Below are positions 5,609 through 10,846 of a stretch of 12,257 bases of DNA, in pieces. How positions within the stretch are numbered: position 1 is the stretch's first letter; every line of letters starts with the position of its first letter. The stretch comes from an uncultured Campylobacter sp. (GTDB lineage: Bacteria > Campylobacterota > Campylobacteria > Campylobacterales > Campylobacteraceae). Where the stretch lies: the NCBI RefSeq assembly GCF_938018035.1, contig NZ_CALIJF010000392.1, positions 1 through 12,257 on the forward strand. The letters run 5' to 3'. Position numbers and translations under genes: made by a program. A model generated the notes under the pieces. That model ran no database searches, was not told the origin of the DNA, and was given only the letters and a program-made list of their open reading frames with translations.

Positions 5609-6834
5609 GTGCAGATAAACTAACGCATCCGAGCAAAAATTTCACGGACAAAAACCGGGCGGAGAGGGAGCGCGAAAATTCTATGGGCGAAAATTTCACG
5701 GACGCAAATTCCGCTGCGGGAAATTCTACGAGTGTAAATTCTGTAACCGAGAATTCCATTAGCGCAAATTCCGCGGATAAAAATTCCAAGAGCGAGAATT
5801 TCGCGAGTGAGAATTCTGCGAGAAAGAATTTTGCAAATGAGAATTCCGCCGCCGCGCGATCTGTACCCGATAGCGAGCTGATTTCGGTGCGGGATCTAGT
5901 GCTGCACTACGGACGGAGTGAAATTCTAAATATTCCTAGCCTCGATCTAAATACGAGCGGCATCACGGCGCTTTTGGGCTCCAACGGCAGCGGCAAATCC
6001 ACGCTACTGCGGATTTTATCCTTTTTGCAGCGTCCAAGCAGCGGCAGCGTGGAGCTTTGGGGGCAGCGGGCGCCCTCTTTGCAGACGTTGCGGCAGATCT
6101 GCTTGCTGCTGCCCGAGCCCGTGCTTTTAAAACGCAGCGTGGAGCAAAATTTTAAATTTGCGCTCAAAAGTCGCGGCGCGCTTGCGGAATTTGACGAGCG
6201 GGTTGATGAGGCGCTCGGCCTAACGGGGCTTGATAGAAGTTTTTTATCAAAGAAGCATTTCGAGCTTAGCTCGGGGCAGACACAGCGCATCGCGTTTGCG
6301 CTCGCTCTGGCGCAGCGCGCGAAGCTCTATCTGCTCGACGAGCCGACCAACAGCCTCGATCTTGCCGCCTCCAAGCTCTTTGCGCGCGCGATTTTATTTA
6401 TGCGGAGTCGCTACGGCTGCGGCTTTATCATCGCCAGCCACGACGAGAAATGGCTCAGTGCGATCGCGCAAAGAAGCGTATTTCTGCATCGCGGCAAGAT
6501 ATGCAAGTTCGAATACAAAAATATCTTTGACGTGCAAAACGGGATTTTAAAATTTTCGGATGAAATTTCGCTACGCCTTGAAGAGGGGCTCGCACGCGCT
6601 CGCAAAATCGCGATAAATCCGAGTAAAATTTTATTATCTCAAAGCCCGTTTGAGCGCTGCTTTGCGGGGATTTTGCACTCGGTATCGCTTCAGTACGGCT
6701 CCTCGCTGCTCATCAAGATCAAGGCGGGCGACGTGCTGCTAAAATGCGTCACGGCGCAGGATGAGCGGCGCTGGAGCGCGGGCGAGAGGATCTATTTCGG
6801 ATTTGAAGACGGCGCATTTTTAGGGCTGGAGTAA
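5605..6834 (+). CDS. tupC: Tungstate ABC transporter ATPase TupC with an N-terminal pentapeptide-repeat extension
   Basis: TupC is the cytoplasmic ATPase that powers tungstate import through TupB. Of 409 residues, about 92-300 form the nucleotide-binding domain: Walker A Gly-Ser-Asn-Gly-Ser-Gly-Lys-Ser-Thr (125-133), signature Leu-Ser-Ser-Gly-Gln (221-225), Walker B with Asp245-Glu246, D-loop Ser-Leu-Asp (250-252) and switch His279. The Q-loop glutamine appears replaced (Leu-Pro-Glu-Pro near 169-172). Residues about 335-409 look like a TOBE/Mop-type anion-sensing tail. Residues 1-90 are foreign to the family: twelve tandem units Asn-(Ser/Phe)-x-x-x (25-84), plus two out-of-phase units at 12 and 17. 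The start is supported by the ATGA overlap with tupB. An alternative is that translation begins internally, but no Met lies between the repeats and the ATPase domain. Confidence 0.93.
   Translation: MSADKLTHPSKNFTDKNRAERERENSMGENFTDANSAAGNSTSVNSVTENSISANSADKNSKSENFASENSARKNFANENSAAARSVPDSELISVRDLVLHYGRSEILNIPSLDLNTSGITALLGSNGSGKSTLLRILSFLQRPSSGSVELWGQRAPSLQTLRQICLLLPEPVLLKRSVEQNFKFALKSRGALAEFDERVDEALGLTGLDRSFLSKKHFELSSGQTQRIAFALALAQRAKLYLLDEPTNSLDLAASKLFARAILFMRSRYGCGFIIASHDEKWLSAIAQRSVFLHRGKICKFEYKNIFDVQNGILKFSDEISLRLEEGLARARKIAINPSKILLSQSPFERCFAGILHSVSLQYGSSLLIKIKAGDVLLKCVTAQDERRWSAGERIYFGFEDGAFLGLE
5677..5856 (+). repeat. Twelve imperfect 15-bp repeats inside tupC
   Basis: Twelve in-phase 15-bp units share an AAATTC-like core at the Asn-Ser or Asn-Phe codons and vary at the other three codons. 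They encode Asn-(Ser/Phe)-x-x-x. The opposite strand is also open and would read Glu/Lys-Phe-x-x-x. Variation falls between the cores, as in an old, diverged tandem expansion. The AATTC core is shared with the 9-bp array at 1-54. Confidence 0.92.
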
Positions 6835-6961
6835 TTCTGCGCGAAGTGTAGATAAGCTTAATTTTGCTTTAGAATTTTATTCGCGCGGCACTAATAAATT
6901 TCATTTCTGCCTCAAATTTTTACTGCGAACCATCTAGCGCGGCGTACCCGGCAAAACAGAG

Positions 6962-6979
6962 CGCAAAAATTTGCGTTTT
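6962..6979 (+). terminator. Weak possible terminator after tupC
   Basis: CGCAA (6962-6966) pairs with TTGCG (6971-6975) around a 4-nt loop, followed by TTTT. The stem is only five pairs and lies 127 bp beyond tupC, so the call is tentative. It is the best T-run hairpin downstream of tupC. Confidence 0.3.
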
Positions 6980-7137
6980 GAAATTTTGAAATTTACAGGC
7001 AGAGCTTTACCTGGCGGCGCAGCGTGAAATTTTAAAATTTCTAGGCGAGGATTTCAGAATTCTAAATTTTAACTCTGCGGAATTTGTCGGTAAATTTACG
7101 GGCAGAATTATACGTTACTCCGCGAAACGTGTCGTTT

Positions 7138-7164
7138 ATTTCGCCTGCAGTGTAAAGGCGAAAT
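7138..7164. other. Perfect 8-bp hairpin in the tupC / class V aminotransferase spacer
   Basis: ATTTCGCC (7138-7145) and GGCGAAAT (7157-7164) form a perfect inverted repeat with an 11-nt loop. No T-run follows on either strand. It may be a transcript-end structure for the convergent genes or a protein-binding site. Confidence 0.55.
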
Positions 7165-7178
7165 GATAGCAATAGTTC

Positions 7179-7196
7179 CGCGGCGCAAAAGCCGCG
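7179..7196. other. GC-only 6-bp hairpin in the tupC / class V aminotransferase spacer
   Basis: CGCGGC (7179-7184) and GCCGCG (7191-7196) pair around a 6-nt loop. TAAAATTC follows on the plus strand and no T-run on the minus strand, so it is at best a partial terminator. It lies 14 bp after the previous hairpin. Confidence 0.5.
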
Positions 7197-7275
7197 TAAA
7201 ATTCTAAAGAGACGGCACGAAATTCCGATAAATTTTAAGGACTGTGCGGAATTTTACTAAATTTCACGAGAGCTC

Positions 7276-7306
7276 AAAAAGCGGCAAGCCCTAACCCACG
7301 CCGCTT
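7276..7306 (-). terminator. Intrinsic terminator of the class V aminotransferase gene
   Basis: On the minus strand the arm AAGCGGC (7306-7300) pairs with GCCGCTT (7285-7279) around a 14-nt loop and runs directly into more T residues (TTTTTGAGC). The 5' arm overlaps the gene's TAA stop. Confidence 0.75.
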
Positions 7307-8630
7307 AAATTTTCCCGCCAAACATCTCATACATCGCCTTTTCCTCGCCCCAAAGCTCGCGGTGTTTTTTGATGCAGGATTTTATCGCACCCGTGAGATA
7401 GCGCACGTCGCGCTCGGTGTGCGTGTAGTGCAGGCTCACGCGCACGAAGCCGGGCTTGCTCTCTGGCATGCGCCCCTCCTTGATACCCAGCAGATCGTGA
7501 GCGTACGGACCCGCGCACATCACGCCGGCGCGCGTCTGGATGCCAAAGTCGTTGCTAAGGCTCGCGGCGAAATCATACGCCGAGACGCCGCGCACATTAA
7601 AGGAAATTATCGGCAGCCGCGGCACGCCCTTTGGAGCGTAGTTTATGACCTCGTCTATGCCTGCTAGCTCGCTCTCAAAAAGCCGTGCTAGCTCGTCCTC
7701 GGCGCTTTTTATTTGCTCGAAGCCCACCTCATTTCGCAGCGCATAAGCCAAATTTGCCCGCATTAGCCCGATGATGGGCGGCGTACCGCCCTCCTCTAGC
7801 TGCTCGGGGTTTTTCAAAAATACGTGCCCTTCGCGGCTAGCATAGGCGACCGTCCCGCCTGCGGCAAAGGTCGGCACATCGCTGTTAAGTAGCTCCTTTT
7901 TGATCGCCAAAAGCCCGCAGCTAGCAGGTCCGCCAAGTAGCTTATGCGGCGAGAGGAAAATCGCGTCGAAGTAATCGCAGTCTAAATTTACGTGCGAGCT
8001 CAGCGCCGCGCAGTCAAAGGCCACGATACCGCCCGCGGCTCTGATTAGCTCGCTAATCTTTTTATAATCGCTAATGACGCCCGTGACGTTTGAGGCGGCG
8101 CTAAACGAGCCGATGATACGGCGTGTTGCGTTAAGCTTTAGGATGCGCTCAAGCGCAATCAGATCGATCTCGCCGCCCTCGCTAAGAGGCACGCGCATGT
8201 AGTCGCAAAGCCCCTCGCGAAAGCTAAGTTCGTTTGAGTGGTGTTCGTATGGCGAAACGAGCACGAGCGGAAGCTGCGCGGCGCGTAAATTTGCCTCGCC
8301 GATCGCGCTTCTGGTCGCAGGCGGTAGATAGATACCAAGCAGCTCCTGAAATTTCTTGATCGCGGCCGTCGCGCCCTGTCCGCAGGCGATGAGACAAAAC
8401 CGCTCGTCAAGCCCCAGCAGCTTTTTTAGGCTCTCGCGCGCTCCCTCGTAGCGCCGCTGCGTGATGATGGCGCTAGAGCTACTGTCGGAGTGGGTGTTGG
8501 CGTAAGTTTTTAAAATTTCGCCTATCTCGCGCTCTACGGGCTCGTAGGCAAGCCCCGAAGCGGTATAATCAAAATAGTGCACGCCAGGTTTTAGGATGAT
8601 ATTTTTTCGAATTTCGTCTAAGCTTAGCAT
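7305..8630 (-). CDS. PLP-dependent class V aminotransferase, cysteine desulfurase-like
   Basis: This 441-residue cytoplasmic enzyme belongs to the fold that includes SufS/CsdA cysteine desulfurases, which strip sulfur from cysteine. The PLP-binding lysine is Lys230 in Ser-Pro-His-Lys-Leu-Leu-Gly-Gly. The PLP-stacking region is Tyr-Glu-His-His-Ser-Asn (128-133), and Asp206 probably contacts the pyridine nitrogen. Cys372 in Arg-Ala-Gly-Val-Met-Cys-Ala-Gly lies where SufS carries its persulfide cysteine, which favours desulfurase chemistry over plain aminotransfer. The ATG follows AAAGG at about six bases. The gene stands alone, with its own -10 box (8658-8663) and terminator. Substrate and sulfur acceptor are unknown. 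It is not the iscS of an isc or nif cluster, because no scaffold gene is adjacent. Its base composition matches the GC-richer genes of the window. Confidence 0.85.
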   Translation of the reverse strand: MLSLDEIRKNIILKPGVHYFDYTASGLAYEPVEREIGEILKTYANTHSDSSSSAIITQRRYEGARESLKKLLGLDERFCLIACGQGATAAIKKFQELLGIYLPPATRSAIGEANLRAAQLPLVLVSPYEHHSNELSFREGLCDYMRVPLSEGGEIDLIALERILKLNATRRIIGSFSAASNVTGVISDYKKISELIRAAGGIVAFDCAALSSHVNLDCDYFDAIFLSPHKLLGGPASCGLLAIKKELLNSDVPTFAAGGTVAYASREGHVFLKNPEQLEEGGTPPIIGLMRANLAYALRNEVGFEQIKSAEDELARLFESELAGIDEVINYAPKGVPRLPIISFNVRGVSAYDFAASLSNDFGIQTRAGVMCAGPYAHDLLGIKEGRMPESKPGFVRVSLHYTHTERDVRYLTGAIKSCIKKHRELWGEEKAMYEMFGGKI

Positions 8631-8657
8631 TTGCGGCCTTTAAAATTTAAGTGATTA

Positions 8658-8663
8658 ATTATA
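8658..8663 (-). promoter_or_regulatory. -10 box for the class V aminotransferase gene
   Basis: On the minus strand TATAAT lies 27 bp upstream of the ATG, giving a leader of about 20 nt. No convincing -35 hexamer is present, as is usual for epsilonproteobacterial promoters. A 10-bp direct repeat TTTGCGGCCT flanks the promoter region (8630-8639 and 8688-8697). Confidence 0.5.
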
Positions 8664-8786
8664 GTGAAATTTGGATTAATTTAAGGCTTTGCGGCCTGGC
8701 AGGAAGGAATTTTAATGAGAATTTAGAAAAGCTTTGCCTACTATATCACTTAATTTCTGATGCTATATAGTTTTACTCCTTCAAAT

Positions 8787-9899
8787 TTATTGATTACTAT
8801 CTAGTTTTTTAGCTGCTTCTTGTCTTAGAATTTCGGCATAATCTTTTATATCTATTTTCTCGCCGTTATGTAGAATTTCCACTTTCGCTTCCTCTAGCAT
8901 TTCCTCAAAATTTAAATATTTAAAAAATGTCTCAATATCGAATGCCTCAGTACTATTTTTATCTTTGAGGCTGTTTCTTTGCAAAATCTCTTCATCGCTT
9001 AGCCCATTGCCGCAAAGAGCTTTATATCTATCTATTTTCATATTATAGAAATTTAATATTTTGATGTCAGGTGCTAGCTTGGTACATTTTTTATCGTTTG
9101 GCATATAACCAAAAAATTTTATAAAATCTTTTTCTTTCCAGTATCTATCCGTTCCCTTTTCCCTCTCTTCGTTATTTTTAACTTCCCATCTGCCTCGAAG
9201 AGCCCAATCATATGATTCTAAAATCTTTTCTCCATAGCAGTAATCATTCATATGGTTTATGTAAGACTCCTTCTCTTTTATAGACATGGCTCTATTATTC
9301 AGACAATTGTTGCGGGCTACAATAAAGTCATCTTTATCAGGCAAGCCATCTATATTATGTTTTATTAATAATTTTAATTTATCTTTATACATCATATCCC
9401 GCGGAAGAAAAGTATAAATAGATCTTTTAAATATTTCCTTTTGTTTAAACGAAATGCCGTTCTCACTTAAATAATACAAAGGACCTTCATATGCTTTCGG
9501 TTTCATACCTCTTTGTAGCATCATATCGGCAATTTCTAACAAATTACTATATATTGCATAGTTTAATGGATAAACAGGATCTTTTGAGTGATCATGATTG
9601 ATTAGACACTCAGTACGTAATTTTATATCTATATTGTTGCCAACTATGATTTCGGTGTCGTCAGAATATCTAGGGCAAACTATATAGCCCTGCACCATTT
9701 TGACTTCTTCAAATTTAACGCCGTTGTCTAAAAGCAGTCTTACCGCTTTGGTAGCATTATTTTCTATCGCATAAGCCATAGCGGATAGCTTGTATTCATC
9801 TTTTTTATGTATATCCGCACCTAACTTTATAAGCTCTTGGGTAGTATTCGTATCATTCCAAAAGCTAGAATACATCACAGGCGTTACCCCTCCGTGCAT
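8787..9899 (-). CDS. Ankyrin-repeat protein, C-terminal part after an in-frame stop
   Basis: The 370-residue frame from ATG 9899 contains ankyrin-like units: Thr-Pro-Val-Met-Tyr...Leu-Gly-Ala-Asp-Ile-His-Lys-Lys (5-33), Ala-Met-Ala-Tyr-Ala-Ile-Glu...Leu-Asp-Asn-Gly-Val (39-61), and Tyr-Pro-Leu-Asn-Tyr-Ala-Ile...Gln-Arg-Gly-Met-Lys-Pro (110-133). An unrecognised, charged C-terminal region (about 140-370) follows. Ankyrin repeats bind proteins; no partner is evident. The frame is identical to that of the preceding gene (9906-10244), and the first ankyrin unit lacks its opening helix, which sits at the end of that gene. No ribosome site precedes ATG 9899; a GGAGGGG lies just after it and could serve GTG or ATG codons a few residues in. 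The gene is visibly more AT-rich than its neighbours, suggesting transfer or relaxed selection. Confidence 0.75.
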   Translation of the reverse strand: MHGGVTPVMYSSFWNDTNTTQELIKLGADIHKKDEYKLSAMAYAIENNATKAVRLLLDNGVKFEEVKMVQGYIVCPRYSDDTEIIVGNNIDIKLRTECLINHDHSKDPVYPLNYAIYSNLLEIADMMLQRGMKPKAYEGPLYYLSENGISFKQKEIFKRSIYTFLPRDMMYKDKLKLLIKHNIDGLPDKDDFIVARNNCLNNRAMSIKEKESYINHMNDYCYGEKILESYDWALRGRWEVKNNEEREKGTDRYWKEKDFIKFFGYMPNDKKCTKLAPDIKILNFYNMKIDRYKALCGNGLSDEEILQRNSLKDKNSTEAFDIETFFKYLNFEEMLEEAKVEILHNGEKIDIKDYAEILRQEAAKKLDSNQ

Positions 9900-9905
9900 A
9901 GTATG

Positions 9906-10244
9906 CTAGACGGATAGATTGTTATCTTTCATAAATTTTAAAATTTCATCAGTTTGCTTGCTTTTTAAAAGCCTTTTTAGTTCTACGTCTATAGCGGGTT
10001 CTTTAAATATGTTTTTTGGATTTGAATTGTAATCTATATCCCAGTAGCGAAATGCAAAACTTTCAACTTCTTCTTGAGTTACGTATTTGCTAAGACCCGG
10101 CACTTTGGAAACATTAGTATCTGAAGTAACGGTAAAATGGGTTTGCTTGCACTCCACAAGGCCCGATCTTTCGGCTAATAGATACAGCGCGCATACGACC
10201 ACCACGCAGACAGCATAAATAAACCGAAGTTTAAAGCTTTTCAA
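9906..10244 (-). CDS. Membrane-anchored N-terminal part of the ankyrin-repeat protein
   Basis: This frame encodes 112 residues from TTG 10244, with a strong ribosome site (AAGGGG) five bases upstream. Residues 7-24 form one hydrophobic membrane segment behind a Lys/Arg-rich start, so the rest is probably periplasmic. The region about 35-85 is unrecognised. Residues 86-112 (Asp-Val-Glu-Leu-Lys-Arg-Leu-Leu ... Lys-Phe-Met-Lys-Asp-Asn-Asn-Leu-Ser-Val) look like the first helix pair of an ankyrin repeat that is then cut by TAG at 9908-9906. The next codons in the same frame are His-Thr-Met, continuing into the ankyrin protein. It is most likely the 5' half of one gene rather than a separate small protein. 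Confidence 0.7.
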   Translation of the reverse strand: MKSFKLRFIYAVCVVVVCALYLLAERSGLVECKQTHFTVTSDTNVSKVPGLSKYVTQEEVESFAFRYWDIDYNSNPKNIFKEPAIDVELKRLLKSKQTDEILKFMKDNNLSV

Positions 10245-10377
10245 AATTTCCCCTTAGAATTTTGCCCGCGACTATATCCAATCAGTACTTAATAAAATAT
10301 AAATACTATATAGGCGAAATAGGCAAAGCTAGCTGAAAAATGCGGTTAAGCTGGGTTTAAACGATGAAATCTTTCGA

Positions 10378-10484
10378 GTAAATTTGGCGAACGAATGTCG
10401 TCATAGACCATATTTGCGTAATCGTATCCCTATTTGCACGCTACACTAGGCTCCATATCCGAAGCTCGTTCGCCGTAAATTTAC
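10378..10484. repeat. Imperfect inverted repeat with 17-bp arms and a 71-nt interior
   Basis: The left arm GTAAATTT-GGCGAACGA (10378-10394) pairs with the right arm TCGTTCGCC-GT-AAATTTAC (10466-10484), with a two-base bulge on the right. The enclosed 71 nt has no open frame of note. It could be a small structured RNA, a transcript end structure, or a non-autonomous mobile repeat. No target-site duplication was evident. Confidence 0.65.
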
Positions 10485-10576
10485 CGCAACGTCTTTGCGT
10501 AGGCTTTTCTTAAAAGCACAGACCACCAAAATTATCGTAGTGCTAATGAGCGTCGAGCAGCCTTTGCCGTATCACA

Positions 10577-10595
10577 AAAAGCCGCTATTTTGCGG
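10577..10595 (-). terminator. Weak minus-strand terminator candidate
   Basis: On the minus strand CCGC-AAAATA-GCGG is followed by C and then TTTTTGTG. The stem is only four pairs. It lies 45-65 bp past the stop of the 62-residue gene and may back up the hairpin at 10628-10640 in ending the fdh-modE transcript. Confidence 0.35.
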
Positions 10596-10627
10596 ATCTG
10601 TTCGCAAGCTGCTCGCGCGGTCATAAA

Positions 10628-10640
10628 GCGCGTTTCGCGC
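10628..10640 (-). terminator. Hairpin directly after the 62-residue gene
   Basis: On the minus strand GCGCG-AAA-CGCGC begins right after the TAG stop and is followed by TTTATG. The stem is GC-only but short, and the T-run has three bases. It is the closest candidate end for the operon. Confidence 0.4.
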
Positions 10641-10829
10641 CTATTTGCCGATAAAATTTTTCTGCAACCACTCCATCGCTTTTTCTTCGCTTTCAAATCT
10701 GCCGCTTTTGGCGACTTGAAACTGCCCTTCGTAGAAGCGAATTCTGATACCGTCCTGGACGCTATCTACCTTGATACGCGTAATCCTGTCTTTGTTTAGA
10801 TAGGTTCGGTCGTTTAGCTTTACAAACAT
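10641..10829 (-). CDS. Small 62-residue protein downstream of the ModE-like gene
   Basis: I do not recognise this family. The product is 62 residues, soluble, basic and rich in alternating hydrophobic/charged residues that suggest several beta strands (Tyr-Leu-Asn-Lys-Asp-Arg-Ile-Thr-Arg-Ile, then Ile-Arg-Ile-Arg-Phe-Tyr). A short helix follows near the end (Glu-Glu-Lys-Ala-Met-Glu-Trp-Leu-Gln-Lys-Asn-Phe). Coding is well supported: an exact AAAGGAG stands at good spacing before the ATG, and the gene begins 17 bp after the modE-like stop on the same strand. It has no Cys, His or signal peptide, so a metal-binding or secreted role is not suggested. Co-transcription points to a connection with Mo/W or formate metabolism, but no function can be stated. 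Confidence 0.75.
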   Translation of the reverse strand: MFVKLNDRTYLNKDRITRIKVDSVQDGIRIRFYEGQFQVAKSGRFESEEKAMEWLQKNFIGK

Positions 10830-10846
10830 CGTTTTCTCCTTTAAAT

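Larger units (their letters stand above)
6835..7278. other. Gene-free region between convergent tupC and the class V aminotransferase gene
   Basis: No gene is supported here; the longest frames are short and lack ribosome sites. The stretch is rich in AAATTTT/AAAATTT runs. It contains a weak hairpin with a T-run (6962-6979, CGCAA arms then TTTT) that could end the tupBC transcript, and two clearer hairpins listed separately. Confidence 0.65.
8787..10244 (-). pseudogene. Ankyrin gene split by a single in-frame TAG
   Basis: Read as one unit, TTG 10244 to TAA 8787 gives a protein of about 485 codons with a single amber codon at 9908-9906 and no frameshift. The text across the stop (Asn-Asn-Leu-Ser-Val-stop-His-Thr-Met-His-Gly-Gly-Val-Thr-Pro) has the ankyrin pattern of loop, then Thr-Pro-entry helix. 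One C-to-T change from CAG (Gln) would explain it. Alternatives are sequencing error, readthrough, or reinitiation giving two polypeptides. Confidence 0.65.
10245..10640. other. Gene-free region with a long inverted repeat
   Basis: No gene, tRNA or known riboswitch is recognised. It holds a probable AT-rich promoter zone for the ankyrin gene (about 10275-10310, with TATA-like stretches on the minus strand), the 17-bp inverted repeat described separately, and small hairpins near 10582-10595 and 10628-10640 downstream of the 62-residue gene. Confidence 0.6.

Noticed and set aside
5478..5789. Minus-strand 103-codon frame reading Glu-Phe-x-x-x repeats
   Set aside because: It is the mirror of the in-frame tupC repeats and runs into the tupB end; the tupBC ATGA coupling and ATPase domain show the plus strand is coding.
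7362..7667. 101-codon plus-strand frame inside the class V aminotransferase gene
   Set aside because: Antisense shadow of a conserved enzyme, His/Ala/Arg-rich with no support.
8630..8697. 10-bp direct repeat TTTGCGGCCT as target-site duplication of an inserted element
   Set aside because: The 48 bp between copies hold only the aminotransferase gene's promoter region and no terminal inverted repeats, so coincidence or a minor duplication is simpler.
10395..10465. tRNA or riboswitch in the ankyrin-modE spacer
   Set aside because: No cloverleaf, no T-arm GTTCRA pattern with matching acceptor stem, and no recognised riboswitch core.
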